From Clostridiaceae bacterium (GTDB taxonomy: Bacteria; Bacillota; Clostridia; Acetivibrionales; DUMC01): 33,999 nt of DNA. Of this stretch, positions 33,977-33,999 are shown piece after piece (the stretch's first letter is position 1; each line of letters begins with the position of its first letter). The position numbers and the translations under genes were made by a program. A model generated the notes under the pieces. The model saw nothing but the letters and a program-made list of their open reading frames with translations. It was not told the DNA's origin and did no database searches. The DNA is taken from contig DUMC01000049.1 in NCBI GenBank assembly GCA_012840075.1, forward strand, positions 1 through 33,999. Reading direction: 5' to 3'.

Positions 33977-33999
33977 CCCCACGAATAGGGGACGGAAAT
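33977..33999. repeat. GGGGACG-type repeat, copy 4, cut by the window edge
   Basis: CCCC at 33977-33980 faces GGGG at 33988-33991, and GGGGACGG occupies 33988-33995, matching the core of the other copies. The rest lies outside the window. Confidence 0.45.

Overview
The window is AT-rich, has strong Shine-Dalgarno sites with several GTG and TTG starts, and carries a SpoVAC/SpoVAD/SpoVAE cluster. This points to an endospore-forming member of the Bacillota, most likely an anaerobic Clostridia species; genus cannot be decided from the sequence. No rRNA, tRNA, CRISPR array or intact transposase gene was seen.

Left part (1-13.9 kb), metabolism and uptake: a DegT/DnrJ-type PLP aminotransferase runs off the left edge on the minus strand. 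Then come a CyuA-type L-cysteine desulfidase behind a strong promoter with TGTATCA-N3-TGATACA operator-like repeats, a small ATC-hydrolase-like protein, a complete branched-chain-amino-acid-type ABC importer (binding protein, two permeases, two ATPases), separate DhaK and DhaL dihydroxyacetone-kinase-type subunits, a PAS/AAA+/Fis regulator whose AAA+ domain has lost its ATPase and sigma-54 motifs, and a NagD-type HAD phosphatase. The regulator's position beside dhaKL recalls DhaR.

Middle (14-20.5 kb): a PIG-L deacetylase; an XpaC-TelA-LemA-like-TPM envelope/stress cassette; an SDR gene whose 5' end, including the nucleotide-binding motif, is replaced by a GGGGACG-type palindromic repeat; and an Hsp20 chaperone. 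The same repeat family appears near 5.1, 10.0 and 34.0 kb.

Spore cluster (20.7-24.1 kb): DUF1657, DUF421/YetF, SpoVAC, SpoVAD, SpoVAEb, DUF1657. This is the layout of the mobile spoVA-2 type operon linked in Bacillus to spore heat resistance and calcium-dipicolinate handling. The YetF frame holds an amber codon followed by 20 more coding-like codons.

Right part (24.8-34 kb): an MBL hydrolase, a VOC protein, a sirtuin, RNase Z, a decaying ABC block (exporter remnant plus two ABC-2 permeases, each broken by one missing T in a five-T run, with no ATPase of their own), ThpR, and a divergent methionyl-tRNA-synthetase-like protein with an altered KMSKS loop. Many intergenic stretches are made of degenerate short direct repeats.
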